DNA of 64,000 nucleotides, taken from contig JAFSKK010000050.1 of NCBI GenBank assembly GCA_017448965.1, positions 45,088-109,087 on the forward strand, given 5' to 3'. Of the stretch, positions 36,438 through 46,194 are shown piece by piece (within the stretch, counting starts at the first letter, position 1; every line of letters begins with the position of its first letter). Source of the stretch: Bacteroidaceae bacterium (lineage in GTDB: Bacteria > Bacteroidota > Bacteroidia > Bacteroidales > Bacteroidaceae). Made by a program: the position numbers and the translations under genes. Below the pieces are notes generated by a model. That model was not told where the DNA came from. It saw only the letters and a list, made by a program, of their open reading frames with translations, and ran no database searches.

Positions 36438-38531
36438 TTACTTTTTCTTTTTCTTCTTGAATGTCTCGTAGAAAGGTTGCCCTTCCACCTGTCCCTCAAA
36501 GAACTTTGCCCATTCAGCAGCACCTTTTGGACCTCGAGCAGCTGAATAGCCACGTTCCTCACGAGAAGGTTTGGCAGCAGCACCACGAATCACACCACTG
36601 CCTTTCTTGGTCTTTTTCTCGCCACGTGAGCGATTTTCTTCACGGCCACGGTAGTCATCACGTCGGTTGGTGCGTTCGCCTCTTACGGAGCGGAAACCGC
36701 CACCTTCTTTACCACTGCGTTTCTTCTCGCCTCCACGCTGGCCTTCTGCCTGGTCGGTCACCTCCACATTCACCTTGCGACCATCGAAGTCAGTACCGTT
36801 GAGCACGTTGAGCACGGTCTTGGTTTGCTGTTCTGGCACCTCGAAGAAGGAGAAGTTTTGCATGAGGTCGATACGTCCAAGGTCGATACGTGCACCCTGT
36901 GCCACACGGTTGATGAAGCCCATGAAGACTTTAGGATTGATGCCGTCCTTCTTGCCCAGATTGATGAAGAGGCGTGTGTAGCCTGCTTCAGCAGTACGGG
37001 AACGTTCACTACCACGACTACGGCGTTCGCCTCGGCTGCGTTTCTCACCACCCTCTGTTCTGTCGCCACGACGCTCACCCTTCTCCGATGGCTGGATGAT
37101 TTCTGGTGCGTTCTTGTAGTAGTTGAGGAAGGTGTTGAACTCCATCGACACCATACGCTTGATGAGGTCTTCCTTCTCCATCATGTCGAATTTGCGATAT
37201 ACCTCAGGCAAGAATGGCGCAATCTCCTCTTCATCCACTTCCACCTTTTCGATGTCGTCTATCACCTTGTAGAGTTGCTTGGCACAGATTTCCTGACCTG
37301 TCGGCAGGATGCCCGGCACAAACTTCTTCTGGATCTGCTGTTCGATGGCACGCACTTTCCCCTTCTCTTTCACGTGGATAATGGAGATGGAGGTGCCAGA
37401 ACGACCCGCACGTCCTGTACGTCCTGAACGGTGGGTGTAACTCTCAATATCGTCGGGCAAACCGTAGTTGATGACGTGGGTGAGTTCATCCACATCCAAA
37501 CCACGAGCTGCCACGTCGGTAGCCACGAGCAACTGCACACGATGCTGGCGGAACTTCTGCATGGTCAGGTCACGCTGTGCCTGAGAGAGTTCACCGTGCA
37601 AGGATTCGGCGTTGTAACCGTCCTTGATGAGTTTGTCGGCTATCTCTTGTGTCTCCATACGAGTGCGACAGAAGATGATGGCGTATATCTCTGGATAGTA
37701 GTCAGCCACACGTTTGAGGGCATTGTATTTATCACGTGCACTGACCATATAGTAGATGTGATTCACGTGTTCTGCTCCCTCATTGCGGCTACCCACGACG
37801 ATTTCTTTGGCATCGTGCAGGTAGTTCTTGGAGATGCGCTCTATTTCCTTGCTCATGGTGGCAGAGAAAAGCAGCGTGTTGCGCTCGGCTGGTATGCCTG
37901 CGAGGATGGTGTCAATGCTCTCTGAGAAGCCCATGTTGAGCATCTCATCGGCTTCGTCCAGCACAACATTCTCCACGGTGCTGAGATTGGCCACCTTGCG
38001 CTCCATGAGGTCAACGAGACGACCAGGTGTGGCTACAATCACCTGCACACCTTTCTTCAAGGCACGAATCTGAGGTTCGATGCTGGCACCGCCATATACA
38101 GCGAGCACGTGCAGTCCTTTGATGTATTTGGAGTAGTCCTTCAGATCGTCGGTAATCTGAAGACAGAGTTCGCGAGTTGGTGCCATGATAATGGCTTGGG
38201 TGTCGGTGCGGCTGGTGTCTATTTTCTGCAAAACAGGCAAACCGTATGCTGCTGTCTTACCAGTACCTGTCTGAGCGAGTGCCACCACGTCGTTGTTGTG
38301 ACCAAGCAGGTAAGGAATCACCTTTTCCTGCACGGGCATGGGGGATACGTAGCCCATCTCTTGGATGGCTTTGAGAATCTCCCCTGATACACCCAGTTCT
38401 TCGAAGGTGGTGCCTGTCTGAGTGAAAGCATCTTCGATAGGTTGTTGTGGGTTCTCTACGGGATTTTCCTGACTATTCGGATTTTCCAAGTTTTCTACAA
38501 TTTCTTGTAACATTTCATTGTTTTCTTCCAT
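36438..38531 (-). CDS. DEAD-box RNA helicase (DbpA/CsdA-like)
   Basis: 697 residues from MEENNEMLQEIVENLENP; the ORF can be opened further upstream but that part overlaps pfkB. Helicase motifs: AQTGTGKTAA, PTRELCLQI, DEAD in VLDEADEMLN, SAT, and HRSGRTGRAGRSG. A DbpA-type RNA-binding domain (TRLFINLGKKDGINPKVFMGFIN..., residues about 540-615) and an Arg/Gly/Lys-rich tail follow. It should act in ribosome assembly or RNA decay, often in the cold. Its start overlaps the pfkB-like gene by 17 bases. Confidence 0.95.
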   Translation of the reverse strand: MEENNEMLQEIVENLENPNSQENPVENPQQPIEDAFTQTGTTFEELGVSGEILKAIQEMGYVSPMPVQEKVIPYLLGHNNDVVALAQTGTGKTAAYGLPVLQKIDTSRTDTQAIIMAPTRELCLQITDDLKDYSKYIKGLHVLAVYGGASIEPQIRALKKGVQVIVATPGRLVDLMERKVANLSTVENVVLDEADEMLNMGFSESIDTILAGIPAERNTLLFSATMSKEIERISKNYLHDAKEIVVGSRNEGAEHVNHIYYMVSARDKYNALKRVADYYPEIYAIIFCRTRMETQEIADKLIKDGYNAESLHGELSQAQRDLTMQKFRQHRVQLLVATDVAARGLDVDELTHVINYGLPDDIESYTHRSGRTGRAGRSGTSISIIHVKEKGKVRAIEQQIQKKFVPGILPTGQEICAKQLYKVIDDIEKVEVDEEEIAPFLPEVYRKFDMMEKEDLIKRMVSMEFNTFLNYYKNAPEIIQPSEKGERRGDRTEGGEKRSRGERRSRGSERSRTAEAGYTRLFINLGKKDGINPKVFMGFINRVAQGARIDLGRIDLMQNFSFFEVPEQQTKTVLNVLNGTDFDGRKVNVEVTDQAEGQRGGEKKRSGKEGGGFRSVRGERTNRRDDYRGREENRSRGEKKTKKGSGVIRGAAAKPSREERGYSAARGPKGAAEWAKFFEGQVEGQPFYETFKKKKKK

Positions 38532-39444
38532 AATTCTTTGCAAATTCTTTACTGATAGAGTTGTTGAAACTTTGACACACTTCAGCAGCAAAGGCCATAC
38601 CGTGGGCAATGATGCGATCCCATTGCTCTTCGTTCAGCGTAGGAAGGTCATCACGATGTACGTTTTCAGTCATCAAGCCGAAGATGATGCCTGCATTGAA
38701 GTTGTCGCCTGCTCCAATGGTGGAGACAGTTTCTATTTTGTTTACTTGATACTTTTTGGTCACGTTGGGTGAGAAGAGGCATATCTCGCCTTCTGCATCG
38801 GTGCAGAGCATCTGCTTGCAGTGGTACTTCACCTCTTGTTCGTACACCTTTTCAGGGTCGGAGAGGCGCAACATGTTCTGGAAATCTTCTGTTGAACCAC
38901 GCACGATACTTGCGTATTCGAAGTTCTCCAGAATGGTGGAATAGAGTTTGATGGCCTCTGATGCATGGGAGGAACGGAAGTTGATGTCGTAGTAAATCAA
39001 GGCTTCCTGTTCGGATGCATAGTCGAGAAATTCCTTCACTCTGGTTCTCAATACGGGGTTGAGCACGAAGTAAGACCCCATCATGATGATGTCATCTTTG
39101 TTTACAACGGGCCATTCCACATCGAGCCTTGCTTTGGGATAGTCTTTGTAGAAAACGTAGTCGGCATCGTTGCGCTCGTTCAGATAGGCAAGCGAGATGG
39201 CAGTGCGCCCGTCTTCGTACATGCAGACGTGGGAGCTGTCAACGCCGTTTTCTTCCATGAATTGCTGGATGGTGCGGCCTACACGGTCATTTCCCGTCTC
39301 TGTAATCATGGTGACAGGCAGCCCCATGCGTCCCAGAGAGATCATACCGTTGAATGTAGAGCCTCCAGGAACAGCAGCGGTGGGTTGCTCGTCCTTGAAG
39401 ATGATGTCGAGAATGGTCTCTCCTATTCCAATTATTTTTCTCAT
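38515..39444 (-). CDS. PfkB family carbohydrate kinase
   Basis: 309 residues. The N-terminal PGGSTFNGMISLGRMGLP and C-terminal GAGDNFNAGIIFGLM (catalytic Asp) are PfkB signatures. It phosphorylates a sugar or nucleoside, most likely fructose or ribose; the substrate cannot be told from sequence. It starts three bases after the M16 stop and overlaps the helicase start, inside the purL-to-helicase unit. Confidence 0.92.
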   Translation of the reverse strand: MRKIIGIGETILDIIFKDEQPTAAVPGGSTFNGMISLGRMGLPVTMITETGNDRVGRTIQQFMEENGVDSSHVCMYEDGRTAISLAYLNERNDADYVFYKDYPKARLDVEWPVVNKDDIIMMGSYFVLNPVLRTRVKEFLDYASEQEALIYYDINFRSSHASEAIKLYSTILENFEYASIVRGSTEDFQNMLRLSDPEKVYEQEVKYHCKQMLCTDAEGEICLFSPNVTKKYQVNKIETVSTIGAGDNFNAGIIFGLMTENVHRDDLPTLNEEQWDRIIAHGMAFAAEVCQSFNNSISKEFAKNYGRKQ

Positions 39445-39447
39445 GAT

Positions 39448-40707
39448 TTATCTAAAAATCAGGGTTGTTAAATTTCTTTCGTCAAATATCTCACGTGCCA
39501 CTTCTTGCAGGAGTTGTGGCGTCACCTTCTCCAGATGCTCGATGGTGTCTTTTTTCCCTTCGAACTTATTGTAGTGGAGGTATGCTTTGGCCATATCGAG
39601 CGCATAGTTTTCGAAGTTGTCGCATGCCACACCGATTTGCCCTTTCAACTGCTTCAGCGCTGCTTGGAAGGAGCGTTCGGTGAGTGGTTCGTTCATCAGT
39701 TTATCCAACTCCTTCCGCACGGTCTTCAAGCACTTCTGTACATCCTCTGCATCGCATCCGAAGTAGATGGCCCATGTAGAGGTGTCGGTATAGTTGGTCA
39801 ACGTGCTTTCTACGGTGTAAACCAATCCCTTTTGTTCTCTCAGTGCCACATTCAGCCGTGAGTTCATGCCTGGCCCTCCGAGGATGTTGTTGAGGAAGTA
39901 GAGGGCGATGCGCTTATCGTTCTTCGAGCCGTAGGCAGCCCTTCCTATCATCACATGGGCTTGGTGGGTTCCACGCTCTTCTGTGAAGATGCCTGGGCGA
40001 CTGACAATCGTGCTGATGGAACTGATATGACTGCTGGGATTTATAGGCTCTATAGGACTTATTGTCTTCATGAGTTTCCCCACTACTCTCTTCACCTGTT
40101 CGAATGGCACGTTGCCAAAGAGGAAGAACACCATCTTCTCAGGGCGATAGAGTCGTCTGGTGAATCTTAATGCGTCGGCAGAAACAAACCCTCGCACGTT
40201 CTCTGCTGTGCCAAGAATGTCATGTCCGAGACTGTTGCCTTCGTAGATAATATCCTCGAAGCGGTCGAAGATGAGGTCGGCAGGGGTGTCGTTGTAACTC
40301 TCTATCTCATCCACAATCACCTCACGCTCTTTGTCTATCTCATGTTGTGGATAGGTGCTGTGAAACACGATGTCGAAGATGAGTTCTGCAGCCCGCTGAA
40401 AGTGCTCCTTCATGAAGGCAGCATACATCACTGTCTCTTCTTTGTTCGTGTAGGCATTGAGGTCGCCACCTACTGCTTCCATTCGGTTGATGATGTGCCA
40501 CGCCTTCCTGTTTTCTGTTCCTTTGAACATCATGTGTTCGCAGAAATGTGCCATTCCTTCCTCACCTGCTTCCTCATCGCGTGTGCCAGCATCGATGCTG
40601 ATGCCGCAGTATGCCACATTGGTTGGAGAAGGAATTTGTATCAACCGCAAACCATTCTCAAACTGGTATGTCTTCGCCTCCTCGCCCATCTTTCTTTGTG
40701 GTTTCAT
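39448..40707 (-). CDS. M16 family zinc metallopeptidase
   Basis: 419 residues. The inverted zinc motif HxxEH is in MAHFCEHMMFKGT (residues about 53-65), with the downstream acidic ligand in KEREVIVDEIESYNDTP. A second M16 domain (inactive, GAAYGSKNDKR... onward) completes the pitrilysin-type half-peptidase. No signal peptide, so cytoplasmic. Part of the purL-to-helicase run, 10 bases after chrA. Confidence 0.95.
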   Translation of the reverse strand: MKPQRKMGEEAKTYQFENGLRLIQIPSPTNVAYCGISIDAGTRDEEAGEEGMAHFCEHMMFKGTENRKAWHIINRMEAVGGDLNAYTNKEETVMYAAFMKEHFQRAAELIFDIVFHSTYPQHEIDKEREVIVDEIESYNDTPADLIFDRFEDIIYEGNSLGHDILGTAENVRGFVSADALRFTRRLYRPEKMVFFLFGNVPFEQVKRVVGKLMKTISPIEPINPSSHISSISTIVSRPGIFTEERGTHQAHVMIGRAAYGSKNDKRIALYFLNNILGGPGMNSRLNVALREQKGLVYTVESTLTNYTDTSTWAIYFGCDAEDVQKCLKTVRKELDKLMNEPLTERSFQAALKQLKGQIGVACDNFENYALDMAKAYLHYNKFEGKKDTIEHLEKVTPQLLQEVAREIFDERNLTTLIFR

Positions 40708-40717
40708 TTCTCTTTCG

Positions 40718-41290
40718 TCAATAAATGAGCAACCCAGCCAATCCGCACAGAAGAATCATGATGATGGGATGCACCTTATAAAGTCTTGTTCCCACAAAAG
40801 CCAACAGGAAAATCGCCACACTCAACACAAACACAAACGGGGATTCCGCAGGGTTTCCAAAGTTTTCTTTCGACATCAACATGATGGCTGCTGCCGCCAG
40901 AAGTCCCACGATGACGGGTCTCAGTGTGCCAAAGATGTTTGTCACCGCCTTTGAGTTGTGGTGCTTGATGAGGTATTGGCTGATGCTCACCATCAGGATG
41001 AAGGGCAACCAAATCACGCTCAGCGATGCCAGTACAGCACCTAAGATGGCTGCCCATGTGGGATAGCCAGCGTGAATCACAGCCGTGTAGCCCGTATAGG
41101 TGGCACAGTTGATGCCGATAGGACCAGGTGTTGATTGACTGATGGCCACGATATCCGTGAATTCGTTGATGGTCATCCAATGATGCTTGTTCACCACTTC
41201 GTCCTGAATAAGTGACAGCATCGCATAGCCACCCCCAAAATTGAAGATGCCTATTTTGGAAAAGACGTAGAACAATTCTAAGAATATCAT
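40718..41290 (-). CDS. Chromate transporter subunit (ChrA half) 2
   Basis: 190 residues of the short-chain CHR family: FSKIGIFNFGGGYAMLSLIQDEVV and AISQSTPGPIGINCATYTGY are the family signatures, with about six membrane helices. Paired short subunits act together; chromate export is the known role, though other anions are possible. It is next to a paralogue with a 29-base gap. Confidence 0.92.
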   Translation of the reverse strand: MIFLELFYVFSKIGIFNFGGGYAMLSLIQDEVVNKHHWMTINEFTDIVAISQSTPGPIGINCATYTGYTAVIHAGYPTWAAILGAVLASLSVIWLPFILMVSISQYLIKHHNSKAVTNIFGTLRPVIVGLLAAAAIMLMSKENFGNPAESPFVFVLSVAIFLLAFVGTRLYKVHPIIMILLCGLAGLLIY

Positions 41291-41319
41291 CGCTTCAAAA
41301 ACTTCAATTTTTCAATGCT

Positions 41320-41853
41320 TCAACTCTTCAATTTTCCATAGATGAATCCACCGATGCCAGCAGCCAGGATGCACCATATAGGCGACACCCCAAACGCTGC
41401 AATCAACACGACAGTCACCAAGGGAATCCACCAGTTGAACTTATTGAGTTTCGCCTTTTTCGCCATGCCGAAGCAAGGGGCGAGGATAAGTGCCACAACG
41501 CAGGGACGTACACCCATGAAGATTTTCTCCACGTACACATTGTCTTTGAATGTCTGAAAGAAGATGGCAATGAGCAGAATGGCAACAATCGATGGCAATG
41601 CTGTGGCCAATGCCCCTACGATGCCCCCCGTCACACCTTTCAGTTTCAGACCGATGTGCGAGGCCATGTCGATGGCAAAGAGGCCAGGAGTGCTCTGTGC
41701 CACCACCAGCGTGTCCATAAATTCCTCTTTGTCCAGCCAGTGTTTCTTGTCCACCACTTCCTTCTCCATGATTTGCACCATCGCATAGCCTCCCCCTAAG
41801 GTGAAACTACCAATCTTGGCAAACGTGAGAAAGATGTCTGTGTAGATGCCCAT
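41320..41853 (-). CDS. Chromate transporter subunit (ChrA half) 1
   Basis: 177 residues with FAKIGSFTLGGGYAMVQIMEKEVV and VVAQSTPGLFAIDMASHIG, matching the same short CHR family. Together with the next gene it makes the two halves of one transporter. The gap to purL holds CTAG motifs repeated every nine bases. Confidence 0.92.
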   Translation of the reverse strand: MGIYTDIFLTFAKIGSFTLGGGYAMVQIMEKEVVDKKHWLDKEEFMDTLVVAQSTPGLFAIDMASHIGLKLKGVTGGIVGALATALPSIVAILLIAIFFQTFKDNVYVEKIFMGVRPCVVALILAPCFGMAKKAKLNKFNWWIPLVTVVLIAAFGVSPIWCILAAGIGGFIYGKLKS

Positions 41854-41865
41854 GCGTCGTTTGTT

Positions 41866-41908
41866 ATTTTAGTTGATCTAGTTATTCTAGTTATACTAGT
41901 TTATCTAG
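41866..41908. repeat. CTAG tandem tract with 9-base period
   Basis: CTAG at 41878, 41887, 41896 and 41905, each nine bases apart, in units like TTATNCTAG; a TTAG at 41869 keeps the phase. It covers the purL stop codon and the gap to chrA. CTAG is generally rare in bacterial DNA. Confidence 0.75.
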
Positions 41909-44900
41909 TCTTTTCTTCCACCCACTTTCGTGCATTCACAAAGGCTTCCACCCATGGAGTCACTTCGTCACCCTTCCTGTCGGCAGGATAGTGTGCCTGC
42001 TGCCAAGGGAAGATGGCGCGCTCCAAGTGTGGCATCATGGCCAGATGACGACCATCAGCCGAGGCGATACCAGCCACATCGTATGTGGAGCCGTTTGGAT
42101 TGCCTGGATAGCCAGAGTAGTTGTATTTTGCCACGATGTTGTAGTCGCTTTCAGCCTTTGGCAGACGGAAGTTGCCCTCTCCGTGAGCCACCCACAAACC
42201 AAGTTTGCTGCCGCTCAATGAGCCGAACATTACAGATTTGTTCTCAGGAATCTGCAAGGTGACGAACTCACTCTCGAACTTGTGGCTGATGTTGTGCAGC
42301 ATCTGTGCATAATCCTTCGCATCAGTCACAGCGTGGTTGTGATTGAGGAGACCGAGTTCCACCATCAACTGGCAACCGTTGCAGATGCCCAACGAAAGTG
42401 TGTCCTCACGAGCATAGAATGCGTCGAGTGCAGCCTTGGCTTTGGGGTTGAAGAGGAAAGCACCTGCCCATCCCTTCGCACTGCCGAGCACGTCGGAGTT
42501 GGAGAAACCACCACAGAATACGATCATGTTGATGTCTTCCAGCGTCTCGCGACCGCTTACGAGGTCGGTCATCATCACATCCTTCACATCGAAGCCTGCC
42601 AGATAGAGCGAGTAAGCCATTTCGCGCTCACCGTTCGTACCCTTCTCACGGATGATGGCAGCCTTGATGCCTGTACGCTCACGGCGGTCAGCGCTGATGC
42701 CGTACTGCTCCATCTTGCCTGTGAAGGAAGCGGGGAACTTGTGCTCGATAGGTTGCTTCTTGTAGTTCTCGAAACGCTCTTTGGCTGTACCGTTGAACGA
42801 CTGCTTGGTGTCAAGACGGTAAGAAGTGCTGTACCAGATGTCGCGCAGTTTGTCGATGTCGAAGTAGCGGTTGCGACCACCCTTCTTCACCACAATCTCG
42901 CGTTCGTCGATAGGCTGACCAATCTCCACGAAGCCCACTCCTGCCTTGTTCAGCAGATTCTCCACCTCACGCTTGTCAGCGTTCTTCACCTGAATGATGA
43001 CACCAGGATTCTCAGCAAACAGCAACTTCACAGGGTCGTTCTCCATGATGCCGTTGAGGTTGACCTTGATACCACCCTTCTGGTTGGCAAAGGTCATCTC
43101 CAAAAGTGTCGTAATCAAACCACCGGCACTGATGTCGTGACCAGCCAGGAGAAGTCCCTCCTTCACCAATTCCTGCACAGCCAAGAAAGCATCGCGGAAA
43201 TACTCAGGATTCTTCACGGTTGGCACATCGCTACCTACCTTGCCGAGGCTCTGTGCAAAAGCAGAACCGCCCAATCTCAACTGGTCGAAAGAGAAGTCGA
43301 TGTGATAGAGTGTTGTTTCCTTATCGTTGACCAGCACAGGGCTGACCACCTTCTTCACGTCAGACACCTCACCGCCAGAAGAAACAATCACGGTTCCTGG
43401 AGAGATAATCTTGCTTCCATCGGGATACTTCTGAGTCATGGAGAGAGAATCCTTACCTGTTGGCACATTCACCTGCAAAGCACAGCAGAAGTCGCTCAAT
43501 GCCTGCACACCTTCATACAGACGTGCATCCTCACCCTTCTGCGAACGGCAAGGCCACATCCAGTTGGCAGACAGGCTCACAGAGTCGAGACCTTCTGCCA
43601 AAGGTGCCCATACCAGATTGGTCAATGACTCAGCGACAGAGAGTACAGAACCCGCTTTCGGGTCAGCCAAACCTGCCTGTGGAGCATGACCGATGGCAGT
43701 AGCGATACCCTTCTCGCCACGATAATCCAAAGCCACTACACCACAGTCGCTCAATGGCAACTGAATCTCGCCTTGACATTGCTGGCGAGCAATCTTACCG
43801 GTCACAGAACGATCCACCTTGTTGGTCAACCAATCCTTACAAGCCACCGCTTCCAGTTGCAGCACGTTCTCCAGATAAGATTCTATCTCTTTGTAGGAAT
43901 AAGCCACATCCTCATACTTCCTCTCCACAGTTTCATCACGCATGTAAGTTTTGGGCGAATGGCCAAACATCTGAGCCACATCCAAGTCGAACGGACGCAC
44001 ACCGTCACCCTGCTGGAAGGCAAAGTGAGCGTCGCCGGTGGTTTCACCCACCACATACAGCGGCGCACGTTCGCGTTCGGCAATCTGACGCACGTGTTCG
44101 ATATGCTTTTCGTCAATCAGCAAGCCCATGCGCTCCTGACTCTCGTTGGCGATAATCTCTTTGGAAGACAAGGTTTGGTCGCCAATAGGCAACTTCGTCA
44201 TGTCGATGAGGCCACCACATTCTTCCACCAATTCAGAGAGACAGTTGACGTGTCCGGCTGAGCCGTGATCGTGGATGCTCACCACAGGGTTGACATCCTC
44301 TTCGCACAAGGCGCGAACGAGGTTGTTGGCACGTTTCTGCATCTCTGGGTTGGCACGCTGAACGGCGTTCAACTCGATGCCCGACGAGTAGCGACCCGTG
44401 TCCACAGAAGAGACGGAACCGCCACCAAGACCGATGCGGTAGTTGTCGCCACCGACCACCACAATCTTGTTGCCCTTCTCAGGCGTACCCTTCAGGCAGT
44501 CGCGCTTGGTGCCGTAACCCACACCGCCTGCCAGCATGATGACTTTGTCGTAGCCGTATTCCTCGGTGGTGTCGCCCTGCTGTTCGGCATGCTCGAATGT
44601 CAGTACAGAACCACAGATGAGCGGCTGACCGAACTTATTGCCAAAGTCAGAAGCACCGTTCGATGCCTTGATGAGGATTTGCTCAGGGGTCTGATACAGC
44701 CACTGACGGATTGGAAGAATCTCTTCCCAAGGACGGATATCACCTTCCTTATCCGACTTTGTCCACTTCGGATAACTGTGTGGCTGGCTGGGTGCAACAC
44801 CATTGCGTGGATAGCTGGTCATATACACAGCAGTACCTGCAATCGGCCAAGAGCCGACACCACCGCCCATACGGTCGCGGATTTCACCGCCGGTACCCGT

Positions 44901-45686
44901 TGCGGCGCCGTTGAATGGCTCCACAGTCGTTGGGAAGTTGTGCGTTTCGGCCTTCAGCGAGATGACCGACTCAATGTCCTTCACCTCAAAATAGTCGCTG
45001 GTCGAATGGTCGGCAGGAGCAAACTGCTCCACCACAGGACCTTGGCTGAATGCCACATTGTCCTTGTATGCTGAGAGAATCTTGTTGGGGTTCTCCTGTG
45101 TGGTCTTCTTGATCATCTGGAAGAGTGAACTCTCTTTCTCCTCGCCGTCGATGATGAAGGTGCCGCCGAAAATCTTGTGACGGCAGTGCTCAGAGTTAAT
45201 CTGCGCAAAGCCGAACACCTCAGAGTCGGTCAGTTTTCTGCCCAACTGACCCTCCACCTTGTGCAGATACTCGATTTCTTCGGGGGAGAGTGCAAGGCCT
45301 TCCTGCTCGTTATACTCCTCCAGGTTCTCAATATGCAGAATGGGTGCAGGTTCGATGTTCACCGTGAAGATGTCCTGATTCAAGCCTTTGTACATGCGTT
45401 GCAGCATGGGGTCGTGTTCGGCATCCTCGTTATCCACAGGGAAATATTCCTCGATGCGCTGCACACCCGTGATGGCCATGTTTTGTGTGATTTCCACAGC
45501 GTTGGTGCTCCAAGGCGTAATCATCTCTCGGCGTGGGCCGACAAAAAATCCCTGTAAATTTTTCTCGTTTTCGGGTTGGGCTTCGCCATACAGCCAGCAA
45601 AGCTCTTTGGTTTCATCAGCTGAGAGCTCGTGATTCACCTGCGTGGCAATCACACTCTGAACTGGTGTTCTGAAAAAGTAAATCAT
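41901..45686 (-). CDS. purL: Phosphoribosylformylglycinamidine synthase PurL (large type)
   Basis: 1261 residues. This single-chain enzyme makes FGAM from FGAR, glutamine and ATP in purine synthesis. N-terminal PurS-like part, two AIR-synthase-type domains (for example LKAETHNFPTTVEPFNGAATGTGGEIRD and VNVPTGKDSLSMTQ), and a C-terminal glutaminase with catalytic Cys in LGICNGCQLMVELG. It is first of a long minus-strand unit (chrA, chrA, M16, pfkB-like, DEAD). A TACCTTTG box lies 26 bases upstream. Confidence 0.98.
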   Translation of the reverse strand: MIYFFRTPVQSVIATQVNHELSADETKELCWLYGEAQPENEKNLQGFFVGPRREMITPWSTNAVEITQNMAITGVQRIEEYFPVDNEDAEHDPMLQRMYKGLNQDIFTVNIEPAPILHIENLEEYNEQEGLALSPEEIEYLHKVEGQLGRKLTDSEVFGFAQINSEHCRHKIFGGTFIIDGEEKESSLFQMIKKTTQENPNKILSAYKDNVAFSQGPVVEQFAPADHSTSDYFEVKDIESVISLKAETHNFPTTVEPFNGAATGTGGEIRDRMGGGVGSWPIAGTAVYMTSYPRNGVAPSQPHSYPKWTKSDKEGDIRPWEEILPIRQWLYQTPEQILIKASNGASDFGNKFGQPLICGSVLTFEHAEQQGDTTEEYGYDKVIMLAGGVGYGTKRDCLKGTPEKGNKIVVVGGDNYRIGLGGGSVSSVDTGRYSSGIELNAVQRANPEMQKRANNLVRALCEEDVNPVVSIHDHGSAGHVNCLSELVEECGGLIDMTKLPIGDQTLSSKEIIANESQERMGLLIDEKHIEHVRQIAERERAPLYVVGETTGDAHFAFQQGDGVRPFDLDVAQMFGHSPKTYMRDETVERKYEDVAYSYKEIESYLENVLQLEAVACKDWLTNKVDRSVTGKIARQQCQGEIQLPLSDCGVVALDYRGEKGIATAIGHAPQAGLADPKAGSVLSVAESLTNLVWAPLAEGLDSVSLSANWMWPCRSQKGEDARLYEGVQALSDFCCALQVNVPTGKDSLSMTQKYPDGSKIISPGTVIVSSGGEVSDVKKVVSPVLVNDKETTLYHIDFSFDQLRLGGSAFAQSLGKVGSDVPTVKNPEYFRDAFLAVQELVKEGLLLAGHDISAGGLITTLLEMTFANQKGGIKVNLNGIMENDPVKLLFAENPGVIIQVKNADKREVENLLNKAGVGFVEIGQPIDEREIVVKKGGRNRYFDIDKLRDIWYSTSYRLDTKQSFNGTAKERFENYKKQPIEHKFPASFTGKMEQYGISADRRERTGIKAAIIREKGTNGEREMAYSLYLAGFDVKDVMMTDLVSGRETLEDINMIVFCGGFSNSDVLGSAKGWAGAFLFNPKAKAALDAFYAREDTLSLGICNGCQLMVELGLLNHNHAVTDAKDYAQMLHNISHKFESEFVTLQIPENKSVMFGSLSGSKLGLWVAHGEGNFRLPKAESDYNIVAKYNYSGYPGNPNGSTYDVAGIASADGRHLAMMPHLERAIFPWQQAHYPADRKGDEVTPWVEAFVNARKWVEEKTR

Positions 45687-45711
45687 AAAGTTACGTATGT
45701 AAAATTTCCTG

Positions 45712-45719
45712 CAAAGGTA
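45712..45719 (-). promoter_or_regulatory. Promoter -7 box (TACCTTTG) of purL
   Basis: TACCTTTGCAG on the minus strand, 26 bases before the purL start codon. The -33 region has only a weak TTTTC. Confidence 0.6.
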
Positions 45720-45860
45720 CGACTTTTTCTTCGAAAACCCACCACAAAACGATGCGAACTTACATTATTTTATGAAAAAACACGCTTACCCTTCCTCTTT
45801 TGTTATTTCGGCACTTCCACTGCCACCCTTTCAGCGCTTCCGCAGCCTCCTTTTCGATGC

Positions 45861-45960
45861 TTCCACTACCTCAAAAACGGTGTGACTCACACCGCCACCC
45901 TCGGTCTGAGTCACACCGACCCCCTCGGTCTGAGTCACACCGTTTTTGAGGTAGTGGAAG
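45861..45960. repeat. Triple-palindrome intergenic element, copy 4
   Basis: The best-kept copy: TTCCACTACCTCAAAAACGG and the matching inverse GTTTTTGAGGTAGTGGAAG enclose modules at 45878-45894, 45902-45918 and 45926-45942, period 24. The second and third carry CTG against CAC arms, a one-base mismatch each. It lies between divergent purL and ychF; the rest of the 509-base gap holds only GC-rich low-complexity sequence and promoters. Confidence 0.92.
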
Positions 45961-46098
45961 CATCGTTTGGGTGGTATTGGAACTGAGGAAATGGAGGCGG
46001 TGGAAGTGAAGATGCGGAGGAGGTGTTTCTTTGCCCCTCCTGGTGGGCGAAAAAGTGATTTTATGGGTGTGTTTTCCCATTCTTTCCAAAATATTCCG

Positions 46099-46106
46099 TA
46101 CCTTTG
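46099..46106 (+). promoter_or_regulatory. Promoter -7 box (TACCTTTG) of ychF
   Basis: TACCTTTGCA, 88 bases before the start codon. The leader contains a GC-rich inverted repeat (CCTCCCGTTTCAGGGGAGG, 46158-46176). Confidence 0.6.
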
Positions 46107-46194
46107 CAGCCAGTTTGATCAAATTACCAAGTAGAATTCTCCCCCACAAACATTCTACTCCTCCCGTTTCAGGGGAGGCGGGGGAAGGGTCTTT

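Noticed and set aside
41290-41320. The two chrA genes as a frameshifted single gene
   Set aside because: Each has its own start and the full N-terminal family signature, so they are paired short subunits and not halves of a broken long one.
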